Part shown: positions 26,237 through 34,572 of the stretch, one piece after another
Layout of the letters: the number at the start of each line of letters is the position of its first letter
Numbering within the stretch: position 1 is the stretch's first letter
NCBI GenBank assembly: GCA_913057825.1
Contig: CAJXOW010000013.1
Coordinates: 1 to 62,926, forward strand
Source: an uncultured Balneolaceae bacterium
Lineage (GTDB): Bacteria; Bacteroidota; Rhodothermia; Balneolales; Balneolaceae
DNA: 62,926 nt
Direction: 5' to 3'
Program-made: the position numbers and the translations under genes
Notes under the pieces: generated by a model
Databases searched by the model: none
What the model saw: the letters and a program-made list of their open reading frames with translations, nothing else
Told to the model about the DNA's origin: nothing

Positions 26237-27127
26237 ATGAAACGATCCCTCAACATTCTACTGATATCATTATTACTGGTCGGAGGCGTAACCGTTCAGT
26301 ACGGTTGCAAGTCACAGGAAGAAACTACTCAACAGCCGGTTGACACCGATGGTGACGGACTCACCGATGCGGAAGAACGTGATCTTGGAACCGATCCTAA
26401 CAACCCTGATACGGACGGAGACGGCCTGACCGATGCTGAAGAAGTTGATGATTATGACACCGATCCACTGGAGGCCGACACCGATGGCGACGGACTCAAT
26501 GACGGTGACGAAGTTAATTCACACAACACCGATCCGCTGAAAAAAGATACGGATGGCGATGGACTTAACGACGGCGCCGAAGTGAACGAGCACCGAACCA
26601 ATCCGACGAAGAAAGACACGGATGGCGACGGACTCAATGATGGCGCGGAAGTTAACACCCATAATACGGACCCCACCAAGAAGGATTCGGACGGCGACGG
26701 CTTTACGGATGGACAGGAAATTGAAATGGGTACGAATCCTACCAATTCGAAAGACCCTGCTTTCGTCAAGTCGCTCAGCACCATTAATTTTGACTTCGAC
26801 AAGTCCAATATCGACAAGACAGCGGCCCAGCTGCTTTCTGAAAACGTTGACAAGCTGCTGGATGCCCCGAAATTCAAGGTTAAAATCAGTGCTTATACCG
26901 ATCATATCGGTACGGACCAGTACAACTTGCGCCTGAGTAAGCGTCGTGCCAATTCCGTGACCGAGTTTTATAAAGAAAACGGAATTTCGGCCGATCGCAT
27001 CCAGGCTGAAGGTCTTGGCAAAGCCCCGGTTCCCTGCTACGAGCAAACCGAAGATAAAGGTTGCCGCAAGAACCGACGCGCCGAATCCAAGCCTGTTAAC
27101 CCGTTCAAATACAGTCCGGGCAACTGA
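26237..27127 (+). CDS. OmpA-family lipoprotein with thrombospondin type 3 calcium repeats
   Basis: A 296-residue lipoprotein (lipobox QYGC, Cys24). Residues of about 36-175 are tandem thrombospondin type 3 repeats, each DTDGDGLxD followed by a short link, expected to bind calcium. Residues of about 180-290 are an OmpA/Pal peptidoglycan-binding domain: [28 protein letters not shown] and a final KNRRAES. It anchors the outer membrane to the cell wall. An uninterrupted acidic repeat stalk without a beta-barrel makes this a Pal-like rather than an OmpA-barrel protein. A strong terminator follows. Confidence 0.93.
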   Translation: MKRSLNILLISLLLVGGVTVQYGCKSQEETTQQPVDTDGDGLTDAEERDLGTDPNNPDTDGDGLTDAEEVDDYDTDPLEADTDGDGLNDGDEVNSHNTDPLKKDTDGDGLNDGAEVNEHRTNPTKKDTDGDGLNDGAEVNTHNTDPTKKDSDGDGFTDGQEIEMGTNPTNSKDPAFVKSLSTINFDFDKSNIDKTAAQLLSENVDKLLDAPKFKVKISAYTDHIGTDQYNLRLSKRRANSVTEFYKENGISADRIQAEGLGKAPVPCYEQTEDKGCRKNRRAESKPVNPFKYSPGN

Positions 27128-27148
27128 TCGTTTCACGCTGAAGTATTT

Positions 27149-27186
27149 AAAAAAGGCGAGTTCCTTTGCGGGAACTCGCCTTTTTT
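27149..27186 (+). terminator. Rho-independent terminator of the OmpA gene
   Basis: AAAAAAGGCGAGTTCC (27149-27164) pairs perfectly with GGAACTCGCCTTTTTT (27171-27186) around a 6-base loop and ends in a T run. Confidence 0.93.
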
Positions 27187-27190
27187 GTTT

Positions 27191-27374
27191 ACAGACCCGC
27201 ATTGCCAAAGCGGCCGGCGGGCGGTGTTGAGTACTTAAAATTTTTCGAACCACAGCATTTTAAAGGGCTGTGAATTTAAACCTGTATTCGACTCAAGGAG
27301 AACGAGCAAAGCTGCGCGAAAAAATTTTTCATCGAAGACACCGCCCGCCGGCCGCTTTGGCAATGTGGATCTGT
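27191..27374. repeat. Core-conserved palindromic element F, divergent copy D
   Basis: The arms 27191-27228 and 27337-27374 match at 35 of 38 positions; the differences at positions 6 and 9 allow G-U pairing. The arm includes GCCAAAGCGGCCGGCGGGCG. The inner borders keep TTAAAATTTTTCG on the left and ACGAGCAAAG on the right, related to but diverged from copies A-C. It fills the space between the OmpA terminator and tRNA-Arg, whose first base is 10 bp from the right arm. Confidence 0.7.
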
Positions 27375-27383
27375 AATATCGCC

Positions 27384-27456
27384 GGACCGGTAGTTCAAGT
27401 GGATAGAACGGGGGCCTCCTAAGCCCCAAATCCGGGTTCGAGTCCCGGCCGGTTCA
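27384..27456 (+). tRNA. tRNA-Arg (anticodon CCT)
   Basis: The acceptor GGACCGG pairs with CCGGTTC (one G-U). The D arm GTTC/GAAC, anticodon arm GGGGC-CTCCTAA-GCCCC with anticodon CCT, and T arm CCGGG-TTCGAGT-CCCGG are intact. Discriminator A, CCA not encoded, 73 nt. It reads the AGG codon. Confidence 0.96.
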
Positions 27457-28003
27457 CTCTTAAACACCGACGGAAGGGTACAAAAAAAGAAAGGCCGCGA
27501 CAGTCAAGCCGCGGCCTCTGGTTATCATCAAGAGAGAGACGTCTAGTAGAGACGCATCAATAAATAAACAAATCGTGAGGGGGTTAACAAAATTAAAGGA
27601 ATTTAATATCACCCGTACAACCCGGGAAATCCGAGCTCATTTACCCCTCATGTACCTCGCACCACCATTTCGCCGCGTGATTATTACAATATATTTATCA
27701 ACTCGGCTTACAGTCTGATAAAATGCTGACTCCCTTATATTTCATCTCTCGCTTGAATCTACAGATATAATTATTTGGAAATTTGAATATTAATAATTAT
27801 TAATATATTACATTAGAAAATTTTAATATTTAGTGTGCGCCTGACGATCTCAACATAATCAGTGCCAACTCCGGGCATTCTTGATTCTGGGGTTCTGCCA
27901 TCTTTATTTATATTATCTATTCTGAATGGAACAATCTAAGCAATACACACACAGGGGTACGCAGGTGGCCGAAGTTCCGGAAACAAAAAAACATTGAACT
28001 ACC
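27457..28003. other. Intergenic region between tRNA-Arg and histidine kinase 1
   Basis: About 550 bp. A GC hairpin at 27492-27517 (AGGCCGCG / CGCGGCCT) could terminate tRNA-Arg transcription, though its T run lies on the minus-strand side. The remainder, especially 27720-27850, is very AT-rich and has no coding potential that I can see. The kinase promoter is presumably here. Confidence 0.5.
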
Positions 28004-30397
28004 TTGTCCTATCTTAAATACTATAACAATTACGGTATAAAGGATATACCGTTGACGTATGAGCAGTCGGCAACGGAAGCCTGCAACAACGGCTTATGGC
28101 GCCCCCTTCCGCTGGGCGACTTGCTTGAAAAGCACGGCTTGTCCGACTTGCGAGCGGTCGGTATGCTCCTGTCATGGATCACCATATTCTTTATTTGCCT
28201 CGGAAGTGTTGTCTATATGATTCCGGACACCTGGTCTCTTCAATCGGCCAACCGTGTCTCCATCTCATTTTTCCTGATTTCCTATCCTCCCCTGATTATC
28301 TGCAACCTTATCCTATTCTGGTTCGGGTTTGAATGGGGATTTATCCCGGCCTACCTGTCCACTTTCATCGTTGCCCTGGCTTCGGGTATATCGCTTTCCT
28401 GGTCGCTGCTGCTGGGGTTGGCCGTTATCCTGGAATTGGGAGTTTTCGCCCTCGTATACTATAGCGTGCCTATCCCCTATGACCTCCGCAACCTTACCAG
28501 TTTCGCATTTTTTGTGGGAGTGGCCTTTGTCGCATCCATGGCTGGCTCACTCGGAGCAATCGTCTGGAGCCTCGGCCATGAATTCAGTATTGAACAAACA
28601 TTGCTCGTATGGAAAGGATGGTGGACCGGCACCTTCCTTCAAACAATCCTCATCCTTGCCCCCATCCTCTATCTGAGCGGCACCTCCGTTGAACGTTTCA
28701 AGGCGCGATTGTTTCATGTCCCTTCCCGGCCGGAACTTTCGATCAACTGGATCTACGGCTCGATTATTTCGGTAGTTTCCATTCTCTGTATATTCATCTG
28801 GACAACGGATTTCCTCGGCACTCTCCGGTTGGAAAAAGAAATTGCCAACCTTTCGGGGGTCTCCCATGAAAACATCATACTGGCTACGCAAACCTTTGAG
28901 CTTACCACATGGATTACCATTTCCCTGGTCCTCATAGCCGGACTCGCCGGCATTCGGCTGGTACACAACTGGAATGATATCCTCAAACAAAAAGTGGACG
29001 AGCGAACCGAGCAGTTCCGGGCCAGTCAAAAAAGATTCCAGGCTACCTTTGAACAAGCGGCTGTGGGCCTCGCTCACCTGGACTTAAGTGGTCGATGGAA
29101 GATATTCAACCAAAAACTCTGTGAGATTACCGGGTACGGGGAGGAAGAGCTGCTGACGAAAAATTACAAAGAGATCACCCATCCCGACGATGTGGACCCG
29201 GATCAACACTGGAAGTTTGAGCTCCTCAACGGGTCGACCGATACTTATAAGCAGGAAAAACGTTTTATTACCAGGGAAGGGGAAACGATATGGGTCCACC
29301 TGACCACTTCGCTGGTCACCGACACCCGCAACAACCCGGAATATTTTGTATCAGTTATTGAGGATATAACCGAACGCAAACATGCCGAACAGGCACTGGA
29401 AGAGGAGCGCAGCTTCTCCAATTCGGTGATCAACAGCCTCCCCGGTATCTTCTACCTGATGAACCTCGACGGACCGCTGGAACGATGGAACCAAAACCTT
29501 GAAGAGATCACCGGGTATTCTTCCGAGGAGCTGGAAAATATTGAGACCCTGGAGCTGTTTCATGAGGAGGATCGCCCCCGGTTGTCGGCACGGCTGCACG
29601 ATGCACAGCATCAAGGAGTCGTATTTGAAGAAGCCCGGCTTATAACCCGTCACGGCAACAACCGCTCCTACCTGCTGACCGGCGTGCCCTTTAACCGGTA
29701 CGGGAAGGAATACCTGATGGGCGTAGGTATCGATATCACGCAGCGCAAAAACTATGAAAAACGCATCCAGCAGTCCCTCAAGGAGAAAAACGCCTTATTG
29801 GGTGAAATTCATCATCGGGTTAAAAACAACCTGGCCCTGATTTCCGGCCTCATTGAACTGCAGGTATACAATACCGACCACGAGGTCGTGGAAAAAGTAC
29901 TAAAAGAAAGCCAGTCGCGGATCTACTCCATGGCCCTGGTCCATGAGCACATATACCAGCTCGAGGAATTTGCCGACGTCAACATTGAACCCTACCTCAA
30001 CAAGCTGATCAGTCGCCTGAGGCGAATCTACCAAAATCCCGATACTAAAGTAGACGTACAGACCGAGGTGAAGGATGCGATGCTTCCCTTAAGCCTGGCC
30101 GTTCCATTCGGTCTGCTGCTCAATGAACTTCTGAGCAACTCCTACAAACATGCGTTTTTACCGGGCAGCCAGGGCAACATCAAAATCCAGATTAGCCAGG
30201 ATGATGATCACACGCAGCTGCGATTCAAGGATGACGGGCAGGGGCTGCCCGACGATGTGGACTTCAATGATCCCGAAACGCTGGGTCTGATGCTGATTAA
30301 TAAACTCAAGGAACAACTGAAAGCGGATCTTGATATAGTCTCGCCCGACCAAGGAGGCACCGAATTTAAAATTACATTCAACCACACGAACCAGTAG
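28004..30397 (+). CDS. Membrane sensor histidine kinase 1, two PAS domains and HisKA_2
   Basis: A 797-residue kinase; the start is TTG 28004, as no ATG precedes the first membrane segment. An N-terminal multi-helix membrane domain (about 50-335) includes FGFEWGFIPAYLSTF and resembles MASE1-type sensors. Then come two PAS domains (about 345-460 and 465-585), each ending with an ITERKHAE/ITQRKNYE linker, a HisKA_2 dimerisation helix with EIHHRVKNNL (His603/604), and an HATPase domain (LLNELLSNSYKHAF, DDGQGLPDD). It autophosphorylates on histidine; no response regulator is in the window. Kinase 2 immediately downstream is a paralogue. Confidence 0.92.
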   Translation: MSYLKYYNNYGIKDIPLTYEQSATEACNNGLWRPLPLGDLLEKHGLSDLRAVGMLLSWITIFFICLGSVVYMIPDTWSLQSANRVSISFFLISYPPLIICNLILFWFGFEWGFIPAYLSTFIVALASGISLSWSLLLGLAVILELGVFALVYYSVPIPYDLRNLTSFAFFVGVAFVASMAGSLGAIVWSLGHEFSIEQTLLVWKGWWTGTFLQTILILAPILYLSGTSVERFKARLFHVPSRPELSINWIYGSIISVVSILCIFIWTTDFLGTLRLEKEIANLSGVSHENIILATQTFELTTWITISLVLIAGLAGIRLVHNWNDILKQKVDERTEQFRASQKRFQATFEQAAVGLAHLDLSGRWKIFNQKLCEITGYGEEELLTKNYKEITHPDDVDPDQHWKFELLNGSTDTYKQEKRFITREGETIWVHLTTSLVTDTRNNPEYFVSVIEDITERKHAEQALEEERSFSNSVINSLPGIFYLMNLDGPLERWNQNLEEITGYSSEELENIETLELFHEEDRPRLSARLHDAQHQGVVFEEARLITRHGNNRSYLLTGVPFNRYGKEYLMGVGIDITQRKNYEKRIQQSLKEKNALLGEIHHRVKNNLALISGLIELQVYNTDHEVVEKVLKESQSRIYSMALVHEHIYQLEEFADVNIEPYLNKLISRLRRIYQNPDTKVDVQTEVKDAMLPLSLAVPFGLLLNELLSNSYKHAFLPGSQGNIKIQISQDDDHTQLRFKDDGQGLPDDVDFNDPETLGLMLINKLKEQLKADLDIVSPDQGGTEFKITFNHTNQ

Positions 30398-30410
30398 ATC
30401 ACTAAGTAAT

Positions 30411-32402
30411 ATGAGGGGGCCTATGGGAGCTAATGCAGCGAAGGGCAAGTATTCTACTAACCAATATCCATGGATCCCTCTTCCCCTGGGATATGTTTTG
30501 GAACGTCACGGGTTGACACACCGGGGAACACTGTATGTATTGGGATTATGGATACTGCTGTTCGTTGTAAGTGTGGCAACGGTTATTACCATTGCTCCCT
30601 CCCTGCAAAGCAAAATGGCCCCGCACGACTTCGAGCTTATCTCTATATTCGCCACGGCTTACCCCCCTCTTATTCTTTCCACCCTCTTTCTGTTTTGGTT
30701 CGGTTTTGAGTGGGGCTTCATCCCCGCTTATCTATCGACGTTTCTAATTGCCCTGGCTTCAGGCATGGACGTCTGGTGGGCCCTGTTGTTCGGCATCGCC
30801 GTAGTCCTCGGACTCGCCATATATGCACTAACCTATTTCAGTATCAAGGTCGAGTACAGTCTCCGTTCCCTCTCCAGTTTCGCCGTCTTTGTGGGCGTCT
30901 CTTTTATCGCATCAATGGCTTCTTCCCTGGGCTCTCTGTTGTGGTGCCATATTCACGAACTCAGCCTCGAAAGCACCCTCACCATCTGGAAGGCATGGTG
31001 GACCGGATCGTTTCTGCAAACTCTCGTCATTATTGCTCCGATCCTGTTTGTGGCTTCACCTTATGTGGAACGCTGGAAAAACAGGCACTTCTCCCCGCCT
31101 GACCGACCCGAGCTGTCATTGACCTGGATATATGTATCCATTATAGCTGTCGTTTCCATACTTTGCCTGTTCGTATGGGCGAATGAACTGCTTGGATCTC
31201 TCCGCATGCAGGAGGCCATAAATAATTTCCCGAATACTTCCAAAGAGGCCATTATCAGTGCAACCCAGTCTTTTGAGCTGACCACCTGGATTGCAATGGC
31301 TATGGCTGTTGCAGCCGGCCTCGGCGGAATCAAGCTGGTCGGAACCTGGAACAGCTCGCTCAAAGACCAGGTTCGGCAGCGAACCAAACTCTTAAACGAG
31401 CGGGTTCAGCAGTTCAGGGCAACGTTTGAGCAGGCCGCTGTGGGGGTAACCCATACCTCCATGGACGGAGAATTTCTGAAGGTCAACCAAAAAATGGCTG
31501 AACTTACGAAATATTCCACCGATGAACTTCAACAGAAAACCTACCAGGAATTGACCCATCCCGACGATTTGCAAAAAGACATTGAGCACCTGCGCAAACT
31601 TAAGCGGGGCGAAATCGATCATTTTATGCGGGAAAAACGGTATCAAGCAAAAGAGGGACAAACGATCTGGATAAACGTTTCCACCTCCCTGGTACGAGAT
31701 GATAAAGAAAAACCCTGGTACTTTATATCCGTGATTGAAGATATATCGGATCGCAAGGAATACGAGCAGCGTATCAAAAAATCACTCGATAAAAAAGAAA
31801 CACTGCTTGCCGAAATTCATCACCGGGTTAAGAATAACCTCGCGGTAGTATCCGCCATACTGGAGTTGCAGGCCAAAACGACCGACAACATTCACACCCG
31901 CGACCTCCTGGAGAACGCCATCACGAGAATTCAATCGATGGCCATGGTACACCGGCTGCTATATGAGTCGGAGGCAATGGACAACATCAACCTGCAAGAA
32001 TATATTCAGCAGCTCGGCGAAACGATCCAAAACACGTTTACCGATGAAGATAAAGAAATCAACCTCCAGACCGACCTGAGCCCCATTGAACTCGATATCG
32101 ACCAGGCCGTTCCCTGCGGGTTGATCGTCAACGAACTGATCGTCAATGCCTACAAACATGCTTTTGAAGGGCGAGACGAAGGTAATATTTATGTTCAACT
32201 GACGCAGGAATCAGACAACAAAGTTCTACTACAGGTAAGCGACGATGGCAAGGGCATCCCGGAAGATATGGATCCATCGACCATGAATTCCCTCGGCATG
32301 AAACTGATTCAAACGCTTTCCAGACAACTTCACGCAGACCTGGAAACCAAAAATGAGGGGGGCGCCGTATTCAACCTTCGATTCACCCCCGAAAAGGCTT
32401 AA
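30411..32402 (+). CDS. Membrane sensor histidine kinase 2, one PAS domain and HisKA_2
   Basis: A 663-residue paralogue of the preceding kinase, 13 bp downstream. The N-terminal membrane domain aligns segment by segment (WIPLPLGYVLERHGL against WRPLPLGDLLEKHGL; both have FWFGFEWGFIPAYLSTF). One PAS domain (about 345-455) precedes HisKA_2 (EIHHRVKNNL, His470/471) and HATPase (LIVNELIVNAYKHAF). The main difference is a missing second PAS domain, so a tandem duplication followed by PAS gain or loss is likely. Start ATG 30411; ATG 30423 is also possible. No partner regulator is adjacent. Confidence 0.92.
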   Translation: MRGPMGANAAKGKYSTNQYPWIPLPLGYVLERHGLTHRGTLYVLGLWILLFVVSVATVITIAPSLQSKMAPHDFELISIFATAYPPLILSTLFLFWFGFEWGFIPAYLSTFLIALASGMDVWWALLFGIAVVLGLAIYALTYFSIKVEYSLRSLSSFAVFVGVSFIASMASSLGSLLWCHIHELSLESTLTIWKAWWTGSFLQTLVIIAPILFVASPYVERWKNRHFSPPDRPELSLTWIYVSIIAVVSILCLFVWANELLGSLRMQEAINNFPNTSKEAIISATQSFELTTWIAMAMAVAAGLGGIKLVGTWNSSLKDQVRQRTKLLNERVQQFRATFEQAAVGVTHTSMDGEFLKVNQKMAELTKYSTDELQQKTYQELTHPDDLQKDIEHLRKLKRGEIDHFMREKRYQAKEGQTIWINVSTSLVRDDKEKPWYFISVIEDISDRKEYEQRIKKSLDKKETLLAEIHHRVKNNLAVVSAILELQAKTTDNIHTRDLLENAITRIQSMAMVHRLLYESEAMDNINLQEYIQQLGETIQNTFTDEDKEINLQTDLSPIELDIDQAVPCGLIVNELIVNAYKHAFEGRDEGNIYVQLTQESDNKVLLQVSDDGKGIPEDMDPSTMNSLGMKLIQTLSRQLHADLETKNEGGAVFNLRFTPEKA

Positions 32403-32410
32403 TGAAAAGT

Positions 32411-32581
32411 GGATGCGGGGCGGTAGGAGCGGGCGGGGCACTGACGAAGCATTAAAATTTTCTGGGTGCCAGGGGATGTTGACAAAGAACAGGTATACGT
32501 TCAAAACCGTTTAATCGTCCCGGGGCGAAGAAAAGGTTACGAGCAAGGCAGTGCCCCGCCCGCTCCCACCGCCCTGCATCC
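32411..32581. repeat. Core-conserved palindromic element F, copy B
   Basis: The arms 32411-32443 and 32549-32581 match at 31 of 33 positions; one of the two mismatches would be G-U in RNA. The left arm includes GGAGCGGGCGG... reading as GGAGCGGGCGGGGCACTG with one base difference upstream. The inner borders are GAAGCATTAAAATTTTCTGG (left) and CGAAGAAAAGGTTACGAGCA (right). It begins 9 bp after the kinase 2 stop codon. Confidence 0.82.
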
Positions 32582-32690
32582 TCCCAATTTATTTTTTTCC
32601 TGCAATTTTTTAAAAATTTGATCACTTTGTTATAATACAGGTAGCAAATCATACATTTATCCACTAACGATTCACAGCTAAGGGGCTCTC

Positions 32691-33209
32691 ATGTTATCAA
32701 CCACCAGATATTTTATTTCTGCCGTTCTTGTTATGGGACTTATGATCGGTTGCGGTTCAGAAGAACAAGATGATCAACAAACCCGGCAGCAAAAGGAACA
32801 AGCAAAACAAGACAGCATTGCTCGGGCAAAAGCAGACAGCATCGCCCGGGCCAAAGCCGACAGTGCCGCTAAAGCCAAACAACAAAAACAGCAACAAAAG
32901 GAACAGCAAGAGCAGGAGGAGAAACTCACCCTCGACAACATTAATTTTAACTCGAGCGGTGCTTTTTCCGTACAGGTAGAAGCCTGGCGTTCACAAGACA
33001 AAGCCCAACAGCAGGTGTCCAAGTGGAAAGAACGGGGCTTTTCCAACGCTTACGTAGTGAAGGTAGGGAATGAAGACACCGGTAATATCTGGTTCCGCGT
33101 CCGGCTGGGTCGAATATCCGACAAACCATCCGCCGAACGTCTCTCCAAGCTTGTGAAACAAAAATACAACGAAAAATCCTGGATCTCCGAAACGGGCAGC
33201 GGCATTTGA
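32691..33209 (+). CDS. SPOR-domain lipoprotein
   Basis: A 172-residue lipoprotein (lipobox MIGC, Cys21). Residues of about 30-80 are a low-complexity Gln/Lys/Ala segment with near-repeats of ARAKADSI. Residues of about 92-168 form a SPOR domain (FSVQVEAWRSQDKAQ, then VRLGRISDK), which binds glycan strands lacking stem peptides at division septa. It is therefore likely a septal or cell-wall-associated lipoprotein. Flanked by element F copies B and C. Confidence 0.88.
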   Translation: MLSTTRYFISAVLVMGLMIGCGSEEQDDQQTRQQKEQAKQDSIARAKADSIARAKADSAAKAKQQKQQQKEQQEQEEKLTLDNINFNSSGAFSVQVEAWRSQDKAQQQVSKWKERGFSNAYVVKVGNEDTGNIWFRVRLGRISDKPSAERLSKLVKQKYNEKSWISETGSGI

Positions 33210-33477
33210 TCGGGCGTGGCTTTCAATCTTTAGGTGAAACGATCTCGGTCGTTTTATAATAATTTGCAATTTCTCATTGGAGCGTATTCTTACTTTGACG
33301 GTCATTTGATGCTGCGTGGAGTCGTATAAGCTCCTCCCCCTTTCCCCCTACGGAGGGGTGAAAGGGGGAGGAGCCTGCAAGCAAAAATCGAACCATCACA
33401 CCTCGAAACAACTACCCGCCCCAATCCCATATAAAAAATTGTGCATCATTTGAGCCAATCTTACGTATAATGAAAAT
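33210..33477. other. Intergenic region with a long GC-rich hairpin
   Basis: Holds a nearly perfect hairpin at 33330-33374: GCTCCTCCCCCTTTC pairs with GAAAGGGGGAGGAGC, and CCCC/GGGG extends the stem inside. There is no following T run, so it resembles a REP-type palindrome more than a terminator. Nothing else recognisable lies before element F copy C at 33478. Confidence 0.6.
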
Positions 33478-33640
33478 CGGCAGTCGGTGTGGAGCGGGCG
33501 GCGGTGGCGAAGCATTAAAATTTTCTGGGTAAAAACCTGTATTAACTCCAGAAATAAAAAAGGCAATCAATTGTTAGCTGCCAATAAACGAAGAAAAGTT
33601 TCCGAGCAAGCCACCGCCGCCCGCTCCACACCGACTGCCG
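33478..33640. repeat. Core-conserved palindromic element F, copy C
   Basis: The arms 33478-33508 and 33610-33640 are perfect 31-bp reverse complements, starting CGGCAGTCGGTGTGGAGCGG. The inner borders are GAAGCATTAAAATTTTCTGG and CGAAGAAAAGTTTCCGAGCA. The total length of 163 bp equals that of copy A, whose arms have a different sequence. It lies between the SPOR gene and the STAS gene; no target duplication is visible. Confidence 0.87.
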
Positions 33641-33773
33641 GTGGCTACCAACTTGATAGCTCGTTTTTAAATTTATGGACTTGAAAAGAAGTATTTCCGG
33701 TTTAATTTAATGTTATACCCTTTGCATAAGGGATACTTCATATAATGCATATTATCAAACAGCTGCCGCAGCA

Positions 33774-34133
33774 ATGAAAAATTTTTCCATCAACCATCGC
33801 AAAGTACAGAGCGTCGATATCCTTGAGCTCAACGGAGAACTAGACGCCCACACAGCCCCGCAGCTCGAGGACCACCTGAAAAAACTGATCGACGAAAACC
33901 AATACCACATCGTGGTAAACTGCGACGACCTTGACTACATCGCCAGTGCCGGTCTGGGCGTCTTTATGGCTTACATCGAAGATATTCGAAGCCTGGGAGG
34001 GGACATCAAACTCACCAACATGAACGATAAGGTCTACAACGTATTCGACCTGCTGGGATTCCCGGCTCTATACGACATCCTCGAGAAGGAAGAGGAAGCA
34101 GTAAAACAATTTCAACAAGGCTCTAACTCATAA
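33774..34133 (+). CDS. STAS-domain anti-sigma factor antagonist (RsbV/SpoIIAA-like)
   Basis: A 119-residue single STAS domain. The regulatory Ser58 is in the conserved setting YIASAGLGVFM, where the partner kinase phosphorylates it; the phosphatase encoded two genes on would reverse this. When unphosphorylated, such proteins sequester the kinase and free its target. It is the first gene of a three-gene partner-switching operon, with the next gene 8 bp downstream. Confidence 0.93.
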   Translation: MKNFSINHRKVQSVDILELNGELDAHTAPQLEDHLKKLIDENQYHIVVNCDDLDYIASAGLGVFMAYIEDIRSLGGDIKLTNMNDKVYNVFDLLGFPALYDILEKEEEAVKQFQQGSNS

Positions 34134-34141
34134 GTACGTAC

Positions 34142-34564
34142 GTGTCCACCCCCAACTACACACATAGAATCACCGTGCAAGCCTCGACCGAACACCTCTC
34201 AGAGGTTCGGGATTTTGTGGCTTCCTATGCAACCAAGCATGGCGTATCCTCCCATGAAGTGGAAGATATTCGTTTGGCGGTGGACGAGGCCTACACCAAT
34301 ATTATCAAACACGCCTATCAATACGACGATTCCCGGTTTGTCGAAATCGTCATGGGATCCGAGAAAGATGAGTTCTGGGTCTCGCTGAAAGACAACGGCA
34401 AATCATTCAATCCCACCGAATATCCCGACCCCGATGTAGAAGAAAGAATCAAGAAGAAAGAACGGGGTGGAGTGGGCGTTTACCTGATGAAAAAATTAAT
34501 GGACCGGATCGAATACCATAAACACGATGGGACAAACGAAATCCGAATGATAAAAAAACTATAA
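34142..34564 (+). CDS. Anti-sigma factor serine kinase (RsbW/SpoIIAB-like)
   Basis: A 140-residue GHKL-type ATPase domain. The N box is IRLAVDEAYTNIIKHAY, the G1 box is LKDNGKSF, and a G2-like GGVGVYLMKKLMD follows. It should phosphorylate Ser58 of the upstream STAS protein and bind an unidentified target. It starts at GTG 34142. No sigma factor gene is in the window, so the target is either a distant sigma factor or another process, as in some Gram-negative partner switches. Confidence 0.92.
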   Translation: MSTPNYTHRITVQASTEHLSEVRDFVASYATKHGVSSHEVEDIRLAVDEAYTNIIKHAYQYDDSRFVEIVMGSEKDEFWVSLKDNGKSFNPTEYPDPDVEERIKKKERGGVGVYLMKKLMDRIEYHKHDGTNEIRMIKKL

Positions 34565-34572
34565 CACCAGCA

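Noticed and set aside
27235..27467. Small minus-strand open frames of 63-64 codons
   Set aside because: They lie inside palindromic element F copy D and over tRNA-Arg, so they are spurious.
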